Shown one piece after another: positions 51,201-60,174 of a DNA stretch of 64,000 nucleotides. Origin of the DNA: JAWWPG01 sp963820035 (GTDB lineage: Bacteria; Actinomycetota; Actinomycetes; Propionibacteriales; Nocardioidaceae). The notes below the pieces were generated by a model that had not been told where the DNA came from, did not search any database, and saw only the letters and a list, made by a program, of their open reading frames with translations. Each line of letters opens with the position of its first letter. Position 1 is the first letter of the stretch. Made by a program: the position numbers and the translations under genes. The stretch is taken from NCBI GenBank assembly GCA_963820035.1, contig CAWFYK010000005.1:310001-374000 (forward strand), in the 5' to 3' direction.

Positions 51201-52595
51201 TCAGTGCCCGCCGAGCAGCGGCGCCAACGCCTTCGCGACGACGCTCTGCCTCCGCGTCAGCGACTCCTCGTAGTCCGCCGCCGTCATGGCCCGCAGTCCG
51301 GCGTTGATCCCCAGCCAGCGCAGCGGCTCCGGCTCCCAACGGGGTGAATGGTGGTTGACCCAGGGGAGCGTGGTTAGGTCGGTCTCCCGCCCGGTGACGA
51401 GGTCGGCGAGGGTGCGGCCGGCCAGGTTCGTCGTCGTCACGCCGTCACCGACGTAGCCGCCTGCCCAGCCCATCCCGGTCGCTCGATCGAAGCCGACGGA
51501 CGCCATCCAGTCCCGGGTGATCCCCAGCGGGCCGCCCCAGGCATGGGTGAACGCATGGCCGTCGAGTGCGGGAAACAGCTCGACCAGCGTCTCGCGGATG
51601 CTTCTGAAGACACTTTCCTTGTTGTCAAAACCCGGCCGGATGGCGGAACCGAGGTGGTACGGCGCGCCGCGCCCACCGAACACGATGCGACCGTCGGCGG
51701 TGCGCTGGCCATAGATGATCAGGTGACGGAAGTCGCTGAACGTCGGGCTGTCCGACAGCCCGATCTCCGCCCAGACCGACTCCGGGAGCGGCTCGGTGGC
51801 CACGACCAGCGAGTAGACCGGGATGACCGCGCGACGCAAGCCGGTCAAACCGGGGGTGAAGCCCTCGGTGGCCCGGACGACGGCGGCGGCTCGCACCTCG
51901 CCGGCGGCCGTCGTCACCAGGCTCGGAGCGATCGAGTCGACAGCGGTCTGCTCATAGATCGTGACACCGCGGCGCTCGACGGCGTGGGCGAGCCCACGAG
52001 CCAGCCGGGCCGGGTGGAGCCGGGCACAATGCGGCGTGTAGGTCGCTCCCAGCACGTCGGACGCACGGGCGAACGACTCCGCCTCGGTGGGCGTCAGCAG
52101 CCGCAGGTCGTCCTCGGTGTCGCCCCACCCGCGAGCCTCGGACACATCGTGCTGAGCGCGCAAGAGCTGACTTCGGGTGCGGGCGAAGACGATTGTTCCG
52201 CCCTTGTGGAAGTGGCAGTCGATGTGCTCCTGTGCTGTCACCGACCCGATCTCGTCGATCGAGGAGCGCATCGCCGACGTCAGGCGTCGCGCGGCGCTCC
52301 GAGAGGAGCCGTCGAGGGTGGCGACCTTGGCACTGGACGCCGGGAACAGTGCCGATGACCAGCCGCCGTTGCGCCCTGACGCCCCGAAGCCCGCCGTCTC
52401 CTTCTCGAGGACGGCGATCCGCAGTGACGGGTCGGCGTGCTTCAGATAGTAGGCAGTCCAGAGGCCCGTGAAGCCGGCACCGACGATTGCCACATCGACG
52501 TCGAGGGAGGAGTCCAGGGCGGCCCTGGGGGTGAGGTCATCGTCACAGGTCTCGTGCCAGAGCGAGAGCTCGTCGTAGCTCACCGAACTCCCCAC
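51201..52595 (-). CDS. FAD-dependent amine oxidoreductase (PuuB/DAO family)
   Basis: Flavoprotein of 464 residues. FAD-binding VDVAIVGAGFTGLWTAYYL and VLEKETAGFGASGRNGGW near the N-terminus; C-terminal GYVGDGVTTTNLAGRTLADL. The N-terminal SLWHETCDDD and overall pattern match gamma-glutamylputrescine oxidase and related DadA-like enzymes that oxidise amines. Adjacent Lrp regulator, polyamine transporter and aminotransferase support a polyamine substrate. Its start overlaps the Lrp gene end by 16 nt. Confidence 0.9.
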   Translation of the reverse strand: MGSSVSYDELSLWHETCDDDLTPRAALDSSLDVDVAIVGAGFTGLWTAYYLKHADPSLRIAVLEKETAGFGASGRNGGWSSALFPASSAKVATLDGSSRSAARRLTSAMRSSIDEIGSVTAQEHIDCHFHKGGTIVFARTRSQLLRAQHDVSEARGWGDTEDDLRLLTPTEAESFARASDVLGATYTPHCARLHPARLARGLAHAVERRGVTIYEQTAVDSIAPSLVTTAAGEVRAAAVVRATEGFTPGLTGLRRAVIPVYSLVVATEPLPESVWAEIGLSDSPTFSDFRHLIIYGQRTADGRIVFGGRGAPYHLGSAIRPGFDNKESVFRSIRETLVELFPALDGHAFTHAWGGPLGITRDWMASVGFDRATGMGWAGGYVGDGVTTTNLAGRTLADLVTGRETDLTTLPWVNHHSPRWEPEPLRWLGINAGLRAMTAADYEESLTRRQSVVAKALAPLLGGH

Positions 52596-53053
52596 GAGTA
52601 GGTCTGCTTGTGCAGCTTCAGATAGACGAACGTCTCGGTCGACTGCACACCGGGCACGGCCCGGATCCGCTTCGACAGCAGGTCGAGCAGGTGGTCGTCG
52701 CTCTCGCAGACCACCTCGATGATGATGTCGAAGGAGCCTGCCGTCACGATGACATAGTCGACTTCCGGCATCGCCGCGAGGACGTCCGCGATCGGCTCGA
52801 GCTCGCCCTCGGCGTGGATGCCGATCATCGCCTGGCGGGCGAAGCCGAGCTGGAGGGGGTTCGTGACGGCAACGATCTGCATGACCCCGTGCTCCAGCAG
52901 CCGCTGAACGCGCTGCCGGACCGCCGCCTCGGAGAGTCCCACGGCCTTCCCGATCGAGGCGTAGGCCATCCGGCCGTCGTGTTGAAGCTGCTCAATGATG
53001 CCCTTCGAGACCTCGTCGAGGTGCGGTGTCGGGGCGTCGTTTCGGGCGGGCAC
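52580..53053 (-). CDS. Lrp/AsnC family transcriptional regulator
   Basis: 157 residues: N-terminal helix-turn-helix (LDEVSKGIIEQLQHDGRMAYASIGKAVGLSEAAVRQRVQRLLEHGV) and C-terminal RAM ligand-binding domain (MPEVDYVIVTAGSFDIIIEVVC, VPGVQSTETFVYLKL). GTG 53053 begins the conserved part. It is the first gene of a two-gene operon with the oxidoreductase and diverges from the PotDABC operon, so it probably controls both from the intervening operators, with an amine or amino acid as ligand. Confidence 0.93.
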   Translation of the reverse strand: MPARNDAPTPHLDEVSKGIIEQLQHDGRMAYASIGKAVGLSEAAVRQRVQRLLEHGVMQIVAVTNPLQLGFARQAMIGIHAEGELEPIADVLAAMPEVDYVIVTAGSFDIIIEVVCESDDHLLDLLSKRIRAVPGVQSTETFVYLKLHKQTYSWGVR

Positions 53054-53090
53054 GCTACGAGTGTGGAGCGGGATGGCCGGGATGACAAGT

Positions 53091-53136
53091 GATTGTCGGC
53101 AGAATTCGTCGGCGCGACGAATATTTTCGACGGAAT
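53091..53136. promoter_or_regulatory. operator cluster between Lrp and potD
   Basis: ATTCGTCG-GCG-CGACGAAT (53104-53122) is a perfect 8+8 palindrome. Related half sites flank it: ATTGTCGG upstream (53092-53099) and TTTTCGACGGAAT downstream (53124-53136). Three similar sites phased over about 45 bp are what Lrp-type octamers bind. Confidence 0.65.
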
Positions 53137-53195
53137 CGCTTGTCCCTCCGGATACCATCTGACAGGATCGGGTCCTTCCAGGGGAGGTTTTCGTC

Positions 53196-54374
53196 ATGGC
53201 AGCACCGACCGGGGGACCGCGGCAGATCGGCAGGCGGACTTTCCTGCGCGGTCTGTCCCTCTCTGCGCTGGCCGTCGCCGGTGCGGACCTCCTCGGCTCC
53301 TGCGGCACCCCGAGTGCGATCATCCCGGCTGGGTCCTGCGTGAGTCACGACAAGTCGGCCACCGAGAAGACTCTCCAGTTCGACAACTGGCCGGAGTACA
53401 TCGACCCCTCGACGGGCAAGCTGCCCTCGACGCTCGACAAGTTCGAGGCGGCCAGCGGCATCGCAGTGACCTATGTCGCGGACGTCAACGACAACGAGAG
53501 CTTCTTCGCCAAGGTGGCCGACCAGCTGGCGCGATGCCAGTCGACGGGCAAGGACATGTTCGTCCTCACCGACTGGCTGGCGGCGAAGATGATCACGCTC
53601 GGCTGGCTGCAGAAGCTCGACCACGCGAACCTGCCCAACGTCACGAAGAACCTGCTGCCGTCGTTGCAGGCGCCGGCCTGGGACCCGCATCGGGACTACA
53701 GTGTGCCGTGGCAGAGCGGAATGACGGGCATCTGCTACAACTCCGACCTGACCGACCCGGTCCACAGCTTCGAGGAGCTGCTGACCCGGCCCGACCTCAA
53801 GGGCAAGATCGACCTGCTGACCGAGATGCGCGACACGATGCTGTTCATGTTGCTCATCGACGGCGCGGACCCCGCGAACTTCACCAGCACGGAGTTCGAG
53901 AAGGGCATCGAGCGGCTGCAGAAGGCGGTGAGCGACGGGCAGGTACGCCGGTTCACCGGCAACGACTACACCGACGACCTGAGGTCCGGCAACATCGTGG
54001 CCTGCGAGGCCTGGAGCGGCGACATCCCGCAGCTCGGCGACCCCAAGTTCAAGTGGATCGCTCCCGAGGAAGGCATGGCGATCTGGAGCGACAACATGCT
54101 GGTCCCCAACCTCTCCTCGCACAAGGCGAACGCAGAGGCATTGATGAACTTCTACTACCAGCCCAAGATCGCGGCGCAGCTGGCTGCCTGGAACTACTAC
54201 TTCTGTCCGGTCGCCGGGGCTGACGCCTACATCGCCGACTTCGACAAAACGGCTGTCGGCAACCCGCTCATCTTCCCGACCGCCAAGTTCCTGTCCAACG
54301 GACACATCTTCATGTCCCTAGGGACGAAGGAGAAGCAGTACACGCAGCAGTTCTCCCAGGTGATGACGGGTTGA
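53196..54374 (+). CDS. potD: polyamine ABC transporter substrate-binding lipoprotein (PotD-like)
   Basis: Extracytoplasmic binding protein, 392 residues. Twin-arginine RRTFLRGLSLSALAVAGA (Arg13, Arg14) and lipobox LLGSC (Cys36) indicate a Tat-exported lipoprotein. The mature part has LQFDNWPEYIDPSTG, typical of the spermidine/putrescine family, and WQSGMTGICYN, EEGMAIWSDNMLVPN later. GGGGAGG precedes the ATG. First gene of potDABC. Confidence 0.92.
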   Translation: MAAPTGGPRQIGRRTFLRGLSLSALAVAGADLLGSCGTPSAIIPAGSCVSHDKSATEKTLQFDNWPEYIDPSTGKLPSTLDKFEAASGIAVTYVADVNDNESFFAKVADQLARCQSTGKDMFVLTDWLAAKMITLGWLQKLDHANLPNVTKNLLPSLQAPAWDPHRDYSVPWQSGMTGICYNSDLTDPVHSFEELLTRPDLKGKIDLLTEMRDTMLFMLLIDGADPANFTSTEFEKGIERLQKAVSDGQVRRFTGNDYTDDLRSGNIVACEAWSGDIPQLGDPKFKWIAPEEGMAIWSDNMLVPNLSSHKANAEALMNFYYQPKIAAQLAAWNYYFCPVAGADAYIADFDKTAVGNPLIFPTAKFLSNGHIFMSLGTKEKQYTQQFSQVMTG

Positions 54375-54376
54375 CG

Positions 54377-55531
54377 ATGACAGACGTGGAAACGCAATCG
54401 GATGTCGGCGGCTCCGGAGACCTGAGGCTGGTCGACGTCACCAAGCACTTCGGCGACTTCAAGGCCGTGGACGACCTCACCCTCACCGTGCCCAGCGGGT
54501 CGTTCTTCGCTCTGCTCGGTCCCTCCGGGTGTGGCAAGACGACCACCCTTCGGATGGTGGCCGGGCTCGAGGACCCAACGGTCGGCGCGGTCTACATCGG
54601 CGACCAGGACATCACTCGGCTGCGGCCCTACAAGCGGCCCGTCAACACGGTGTTCCAGTCCTACGCGTTGTTTCCTCACCTGACGATCCACGCCAACGTC
54701 GCCTTCGGACTCAAGCGACGAGGAGTCAAGAACGTCAAGAGCCAGGTGGACGACATGCTCGAGCTGGTGGAGCTCACCGAGTTCACCGCCCGGAAGCCGT
54801 CGCAGCTGTCAGGTGGTCAGCAGCAGCGGGTGGCGTTGGCCCGGGCGCTGATCAACCGGCCCGGCGTACTCCTGCTCGACGAGCCTTTGGGCGCCCTCGA
54901 CCTCAAGCTGCGCCGTCAGATGCAGATCGAGCTCAAGCGCATCCAGACCGACGTGGAGACGACGTTCGTCCATGTCACCCACGACCAGGAGGAGGCCATG
55001 ACGATGGCCGACACCATCGCCGTGATGAACAAGGGCCTCATCGAGCAGATGGGTGCTCCGGAGGACCTCTACGAGAACCCTCAGACGACCTTCGTCGCGA
55101 ACTTCCTGGGTCAGTCCAACCTGGTCATGAGCGACGTTCGCGGTCGAGACCACGACCTCGTCACGATCGACTGCCACGGTACCCGCGTGCATGCTCCGAG
55201 CAGCCGCGACCACAGCGCGGGAGACCGGGCCTGGCTCGGCGTACGACCGGAGAAGATCTTCATCGCTCCGGCCGACAGCGAGGACGCGAGTGACGTGAAC
55301 CTGCTCGAAGGCGGCACGGTGAGCGATGTCAGCTTCATCGGCGTCAGCACGCAATACCTCGTGCGGATGCCGTGGGGGCAGGAGCTGATGGTCTTCGAGC
55401 AGAACACCGGACAGCGAGGGCGGTTCAGAACCGGCGACGCCGTCGTGCTCGCATGGCATCCCGACCACACCTTCATGCTCGACGCCGAGCAGGACGCTGA
55501 AGCGGGTGTCACCCGCGAAGACGACCTATGA
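54377..55531 (+). CDS. potA: polyamine ABC transporter ATP-binding protein (PotA-like)
   Basis: 384-residue importer ATPase: Walker A GPSGCGKTTTLRM, Q-loop FQSYALFPHL, signature LSGGQQQRVALARAL, Walker B LLLDEPLGALD, switch HVTHDQEEA, then a C-terminal TOBE regulatory domain (LGVRPEKIFI, WHPDHTFML). ATG 54377 is used; a TTG at 54371 overlapping the potD stop is possible. The stop overlaps potB. Confidence 0.94.
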   Translation: MTDVETQSDVGGSGDLRLVDVTKHFGDFKAVDDLTLTVPSGSFFALLGPSGCGKTTTLRMVAGLEDPTVGAVYIGDQDITRLRPYKRPVNTVFQSYALFPHLTIHANVAFGLKRRGVKNVKSQVDDMLELVELTEFTARKPSQLSGGQQQRVALARALINRPGVLLLDEPLGALDLKLRRQMQIELKRIQTDVETTFVHVTHDQEEAMTMADTIAVMNKGLIEQMGAPEDLYENPQTTFVANFLGQSNLVMSDVRGRDHDLVTIDCHGTRVHAPSSRDHSAGDRAWLGVRPEKIFIAPADSEDASDVNLLEGGTVSDVSFIGVSTQYLVRMPWGQELMVFEQNTGQRGRFRTGDAVVLAWHPDHTFMLDAEQDAEAGVTREDDL

Positions 55532-56415
55532 GCGGTGCCGCGCCGACCACCGACGACAAGGTCAGGTCGAAGCCTCGCCGGCATTGGGGCTGGCTGCTGA
55601 TCGTCCCGGGGATGCTCTACCTCGTCGTCTTCTTCCTGCTGCCGACGATCCAGCTCCTCGGCACCAGCCTCTACGACCCCTTGGGGTCGTTCGAGTTCGG
55701 CTACACGATGACGTGGCACTTCCAGAACTACTGGACGGCCATCCAGGACAACGGTCGGCTCTTCGTCAGGTCCTTCAGCTACGCTGCCATCGTCACCGTC
55801 GTCTGCCTCGTGCTGTCCTACCCGCTCGCCTATGCGATCGCGTTCAAGGCCGGGCGGTGGAAGAACTTCATGCTGGTGCTGGTGATCGCGCCGTTCTTCA
55901 CGAGCTTCTTGCTGCGGACGCTGTCGTGGCAGGCGATCCTGTCCGACCACGGGTGGGTCGTCGAGCTGCTCAAGACGATCGGGCTGCTCGGCCCGAACGG
56001 CCGACTACTGGCCACGCCGTTCGCGGTCATCGCGGGCCTCATTTACAACTTCCTGCCGTTCATGACGCTGCCGATCTACGCGAGCCTGGACCGCCTCGAC
56101 CCGCGGCTCATCGAGGCGTCGTCCGATCTCTATGCCGGGCCGCTCACGACGCTGCGCAAGGTGACGTTCCCGCTCTCGCTGCCCGGTGTCGTCTCGGGGA
56201 CCTTGTTGACGTTCATCCCGGCGTGTGGTGACTACATCAACGCGGAGCTGCTGGGGACGCCCAAGCAGTACATGATCGGCAACCGCATCCAGCAGGCATA
56301 TCTCGTCGAGAAGGACTACCCGCTGGCCGCGTCCCTTTCGATCATCCTGATGGTGATCGTGCTCGCCATGGTGCTGTTCTACATCCGGCGAGCGGGCACC
56401 GAGGAGCTGGTCTGA
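55528..56415 (+). CDS. potB: polyamine ABC transporter permease (PotB-like)
   Basis: 295-residue inner-membrane subunit with six transmembrane segments and the EAA coupling loop (EASSDLYAGPLTTLRKVTFPLSLPG). N-terminal helix GWLLIVPGMLYLVVFFLLPT is typical of PotB. ATG overlaps the potA stop and its own TGA overlaps the potC start, so all four genes are coupled. Confidence 0.94.
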   Translation: MSGAAPTTDDKVRSKPRRHWGWLLIVPGMLYLVVFFLLPTIQLLGTSLYDPLGSFEFGYTMTWHFQNYWTAIQDNGRLFVRSFSYAAIVTVVCLVLSYPLAYAIAFKAGRWKNFMLVLVIAPFFTSFLLRTLSWQAILSDHGWVVELLKTIGLLGPNGRLLATPFAVIAGLIYNFLPFMTLPIYASLDRLDPRLIEASSDLYAGPLTTLRKVTFPLSLPGVVSGTLLTFIPACGDYINAELLGTPKQYMIGNRIQQAYLVEKDYPLAASLSIILMVIVLAMVLFYIRRAGTEELV

Positions 56416-57236
56416 TGTCGACGTCGCGGCTGTGGCGGTGGGTGGCCGACCACCTCATCCTGTTCATCGCGATCCTGGTGCTGATCTACACATTCGTGCC
56501 GATCGGCTACATCATCGCGCTCTCGTTCAACCAACCGTCGGGCCGGTCGGCGTCGGCACAGTGGAACACGTTCACCTGGGGCAACTGGCGCACCATCTGC
56601 GAGCCGCAGGGGATGTGCTCGGCCCTCAAGCTGAGCTTCGAGGTCAGCATCACCGCGACCATCATCTCGACGCTCCTGGGCACCTTGCTCGCGTTCGGCC
56701 TGGTCCGACACTCGTTCCGCGGCAGGGGCGCGGCGAACATCCTGATCTTCCTGCCGATGGCGACGGCGGAGGTGGTGATGGGCTCCTCGCTGCTGGCGCT
56801 CTTCATCGCGGCCGGTTTCAACGGCCTCCTCGGCTTCTACACGATCGTGATCGCCCATGTGCTCTTCTGCCTGTCGTTCGTCGTCGTGACGGTCAAGGCT
56901 CGGTTGTCGGGCATGGACGCCCGGCTGGAGCAGGCAGCGATGGACCTCTACGCCAACGAGTGGCAGACGTTTACCCGGATCACGCTCCCGCTGGCCTCGC
57001 CGGGCATCGTCGCCGGCGCCCTGCTGGCCTTCTCACTGTCGTTCGACGACTTCATCGTCACGAACTTCACCTCGGGCAACTCGGTGACGTTCCCGTTGTT
57101 CGTCTACGGTGCCAAGCAGCGTGGCTTCCCCGCTCAGGTCTTCGTGATCGGGACGCTGATGTTCTTCATCTCGTTCGTCTTCGTGATCGGCGGAGAGCTC
57201 TGGCGAAGACGCTCCGCCCTCACCGGCCGCACGTAG
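56415..57236 (+). CDS. potC: polyamine ABC transporter permease (PotC-like)
   Basis: 273-residue second permease, six transmembrane segments, EAA loop EQAAMDLYANEWQTFTRITLPLASPG and the PotC-type SFDDFIVTNFTSG. Last gene of the transporter operon. A tandem array of 22-bp repeats begins 18 bp after its TAG. Confidence 0.94.
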   Translation: MSTSRLWRWVADHLILFIAILVLIYTFVPIGYIIALSFNQPSGRSASAQWNTFTWGNWRTICEPQGMCSALKLSFEVSITATIISTLLGTLLAFGLVRHSFRGRGAANILIFLPMATAEVVMGSSLLALFIAAGFNGLLGFYTIVIAHVLFCLSFVVVTVKARLSGMDARLEQAAMDLYANEWQTFTRITLPLASPGIVAGALLAFSLSFDDFIVTNFTSGNSVTFPLFVYGAKQRGFPAQVFVIGTLMFFISFVFVIGGELWRRRSALTGRT

Positions 57237-57254
57237 CCCCCTCTTCTCCCGACC

Positions 57255-57439
57255 ATCCGAGAGTTTCGGTACGACGATCCGAGACTTTCGGCATCACGAT
57301 CCGAGACTTTCGGTATCACGATCCGAGACTTTCGGTACGACGATCCGAGAGTTTCGGTACGACGATCCGAGACTTTCGGCATCACGATCCGAGACTTTCG
57401 GTACGACGATCCGAGACTTTCGGCATCACGATCCGAGAG
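57255..57439 (+). repeat. tandem array, eight full copies of a 22-bp unit, after potC
   Basis: Copies start every 22 bp from 57255 to 57409, then a partial copy to 57439. Unit begins ATCCGAGAGTTTCGG; variants differ at two places only: GAGAG or GAGAC, and the tail TACGACG, CATCACG or TATCACG. Each copy contains CCGA...TCGG, a small hairpin with a 5-nt loop. Array fills most of the 338-bp gap between convergent genes; the remainder (57440-57574) shows nothing. Confidence 0.97.
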
Positions 57440-57574
57440 CTCGCCCGACCTGGGTACGACGGCGCCAGGGTCGGGCGGATGGCCGCTCGTGTGATGCGAC
57501 AGACCAAGACAGGGCGCCTCGCGCTCCCGACCGATCCTGCCGACGGGTGGCATCCGGCGTACCGGCGTCACGCT

Positions 57575-58963
57575 TCAGAGCAGCTGCCCGGCCCTCGTCA
57601 GCACGTCGCGGAGGATCTGCTCGATCTCGTCGAAGTGGTGCTGGTCGCAGATGAGCGGTGGCGCGAGCTGGACGACCGGGTCGCCGCGGTCATCGGCCCG
57701 GCAGTAGAGGCCCGCGTCATAGAGCGCCTTGGAGAGGAAGCCGCGCAGCAGTCGCTCGGCCTCGTCGTCGTTGAACGTCTCCTTGGTGGTCTTGTCCTTG
57801 ACGAGCTCGATGCCGTAGAAGTAGCCGTCACCACGCACGTCGCCGACGATCGGCAGGTCGTGAAGCTTCTCGAGCGTGGCTCGGAAGTCACCCGACGTGT
57901 CGAGCACGTGTTGGTTGATGCCCTCGCGCTCGAACACGTCGAGGTTGGCGAGGGCGACCGCGGTCGAGACCGGGTGCCCGCCGAACGTGTAGCCGTGGGC
58001 GAACGACGTGTTGCCCTTGCCGAACGGCTCGAAGAGCCGGTCGGTGGCGATCATGGCGCCGAGGGGGGCGTAGCCGGAGGTGATGCCCTTGGCACAGGTG
58101 ATCATGTCGGGCTGGTAGCCGTAGCGCTCGGCTCCGAACATGTGGCCGAGCCGGCCGAAGGCGCAGATCACTTCGTCGCTGACGAGGAGCACGTCGTACT
58201 CATCGCAGATCTCGCGTACCCGCCGGAAGTAGCCGGGGGGCGGCGGGAAGCAGCCGCCGGCGTTCTGTACCGGCTCGAGGAAGACGGCTGCGACCGTGTC
58301 GGCGCCCTCGTTCTCGATGGCGACGGCGATCTCGTCGGCGGCCCACTGGCCGAACGCCTCGAGGTCGTCGCCATGGTGAGGAGCACGGTAGAAGTTGGTG
58401 TTCGGCACCCGGAAGGTGCTCGGCACGAGCGGCTCGAAGGGCGCCTTCAGGTCGGGCAGCCCGGTGATCGAGAGCGCTCCCTGCGTGGTGCCGTGGTAGG
58501 CGATCGCCCGCGAGATGACCTTGTGCTTGCCGGGCTTGCCGGTCAGCTTGAAGTACTGCTTCGCGAGCTTCCATGCGGTCTCGACGGCCTCGCCGCCGCC
58601 GCTCGTGAAGAACACCCGGTTGAGGTCGCCCGGCGCGTAGCTGGCAACCCGCTGCGCGAGCTCGATCGCACTCGGGTGCGCGTACGACCAGAGCGGCATG
58701 AAGGCGAGCTGCTGCGCCTGGCGGGCCGCCGCCTCGGCAAGCTCGGTGCGGCCGTGGCCGATCTGGCTGACGAAGAGGCCGGCCAGGGCGTCAAGGTAGC
58801 GCTTGCCTTTGGCGTCGTAGATGTAGGCGCCCTCCCCGCGCACGATGATCGGCACCTCGGCCTCGTCGTAGGACGACATGCGGGTGAAGTGCATCCAGAG
58901 GTGATCGCGCGCCGACTGCTGAAGCGCCGCGTAGTCAAGGTCACGTGAGGTGTCGATCGTCAT
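57575..58963 (-). CDS. class III aminotransferase (putrescine/diamine aminotransferase-like)
   Basis: PLP-dependent omega-aminotransferase, 462 residues. SGGGEAVETAWKLAKQY binds the cofactor phosphate, SDEVICAFGRLG holds the PLP-ring Asp, and the Schiff-base Lys is in ITCAKGITSGYAPLG. The family includes putrescine-pyruvate and omega-amino acid-pyruvate aminotransferases (SpuC/YgjG-like). Setting beside polyamine uptake and an agmatinase favours a diamine substrate. Divergent from the ureohydrolase gene; the 170-bp gap contains sites resembling the Lrp-region operators. Confidence 0.92.
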   Translation of the reverse strand: MTIDTSRDLDYAALQQSARDHLWMHFTRMSSYDEAEVPIIVRGEGAYIYDAKGKRYLDALAGLFVSQIGHGRTELAEAAARQAQQLAFMPLWSYAHPSAIELAQRVASYAPGDLNRVFFTSGGGEAVETAWKLAKQYFKLTGKPGKHKVISRAIAYHGTTQGALSITGLPDLKAPFEPLVPSTFRVPNTNFYRAPHHGDDLEAFGQWAADEIAVAIENEGADTVAAVFLEPVQNAGGCFPPPPGYFRRVREICDEYDVLLVSDEVICAFGRLGHMFGAERYGYQPDMITCAKGITSGYAPLGAMIATDRLFEPFGKGNTSFAHGYTFGGHPVSTAVALANLDVFEREGINQHVLDTSGDFRATLEKLHDLPIVGDVRGDGYFYGIELVKDKTTKETFNDDEAERLLRGFLSKALYDAGLYCRADDRGDPVVQLAPPLICDQHHFDEIEQILRDVLTRAGQLL

Positions 58964-59058
58964 GCCTCAAGTCTGCACCACAAGCATCGGCGTTGGCAAG
59001 TGAAATCGTGGACGTTGCGCCTCCCGGCAACGACTTGAGTTGCCAAGAGCAGCCGTAA

Positions 59059-59087
59059 CGACGATATTCGCAGTCTCGCGACGATTC
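59059..59087. promoter_or_regulatory. candidate operator between aminotransferase and ureohydrolase genes
   Basis: CGACGATATTCG (59059-59070) and GCGACGATTC (59078-59087) repeat the CGACGAAT half site of the palindrome at 53104-53122. This suggests control of both polyamine regions by the same regulator. Confidence 0.4.
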
Positions 59088-59133
59088 TGCCCGCATCAGG
59101 GCAACCAGCGTGATGCTGCGCCATGATGGGCGA

Positions 59134-60135
59134 ATGACTCGGTATGGCGCCCAGTACGGCCCTGACTACACATTCCTCGGCGTACCCACTGCCGACCTCG
59201 ATGAACCCTCGACCTTCGCCGGAGCCGATGTGGTCGTCGTGGGGGCGCCGTTCGACGGCGGCACCTCTCACCGGCCGGGCACCCGGTTCGGTCCGATGGC
59301 GATCCGGCAGGCCTGCTACCTCCCGGTCGACGGCTCGCGTCCCCACCTGGCGCTGCGCGTCGATGCGCTCCGCGACATCGCGGTGGTCGACGTCGGCGAC
59401 GTCGAGATGTACTCCGGCGACGTGGAGACCTCGATCCGCAGCCTCGAGGACGCCGTCTACGAAGTGTCCGCCGGCGGCGCTGTGCCGCTGATCCTGGGGG
59501 GCGACCACACCATCGCCCTGCCCGACGCCACCGGGGTGGCGCGGCACCACGGCTTCGGGCGCGTCTCGATGATCCATTTCGACGCCCATGCAGACACTGG
59601 CAACATCACATTCGGTTCGCTCTATGGGCACGGGCAGCCGATGCGTCGGCTCATCGAGTCGGGTGCCCTCCGGGGCGATCGCTTCCTCCAGATCGGGCTG
59701 CGCGGCTACTGGCCCGAGCCCGAGACGCTGTCGTGGATGGCGAGCGAGAACATGCGGTCCTACGAGATGACCGAGGTCGTCTCACGGGGGCTCGACGAGT
59801 GCCTGAGCGAGGCGTTCGAGATCGCCCTCGATGACTGCGACGGGGTGTTCCTGTCCGTGGACGTCGACGTCTGCGATCCGGCGCACGCGCCGGGCACGGG
59901 CACTCCCGAACCCGGGGGGCTGAGCTCTCGCCAGCTGCTCGATGCCGTACGCCGGATCTGCCTGGAGCTGCCCGTGCTCGGCATCGACGTCGTGGAGGTC
60001 GCGCCGCCGTACGACCATGCCGAGATCACCGCCTACCTTGCCAACCGGGTCTGCCTCGAGGCGCTGTCGGGCATCGCCGCCCGCAAGGTGGGGATCACGC
60101 ACGACCCGGCGGGGCCGCTGCTCGACGGACGATGA
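59134..60135 (+). CDS. speB: agmatinase/ureohydrolase family protein
   Basis: Binuclear manganese ureohydrolase, 333 residues, releasing urea from a guanidino compound (agmatine to putrescine, or guanidinobutyrate to GABA). Metal ligands: ILGGDHTIALP, MIHFDAHADTG, SVDVDVCDPAHAPGTGTPEPGG, all intact. VVGAPFDGGTSHRPGTRFGP is the N-terminal signature. ATG 59134 starts MTRYGAQYGPDYTF; a CATGAT hexamer 6 nt upstream suggests a leaderless transcript. Substrate choice within the family is not certain. Confidence 0.92.
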   Translation: MTRYGAQYGPDYTFLGVPTADLDEPSTFAGADVVVVGAPFDGGTSHRPGTRFGPMAIRQACYLPVDGSRPHLALRVDALRDIAVVDVGDVEMYSGDVETSIRSLEDAVYEVSAGGAVPLILGGDHTIALPDATGVARHHGFGRVSMIHFDAHADTGNITFGSLYGHGQPMRRLIESGALRGDRFLQIGLRGYWPEPETLSWMASENMRSYEMTEVVSRGLDECLSEAFEIALDDCDGVFLSVDVDVCDPAHAPGTGTPEPGGLSSRQLLDAVRRICLELPVLGIDVVEVAPPYDHAEITAYLANRVCLEALSGIAARKVGITHDPAGPLLDGR

Positions 60136-60174
60136 CGCCTGGTCGGTCGCTGGCCCCGCGGGGCGAGCGCAGCG

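Noticed and set aside
57255..57439. CRISPR array
   Set aside because: Units are contiguous with no spacers, and no cas genes are in the window.
56432..58948. Very long plus-strand open frame through potC, the 22-bp array and the aminotransferase gene
   Set aside because: It is out of frame with potC and antisense to a canonical class III aminotransferase; its repeat peptide is an artefact of the array lacking stops.
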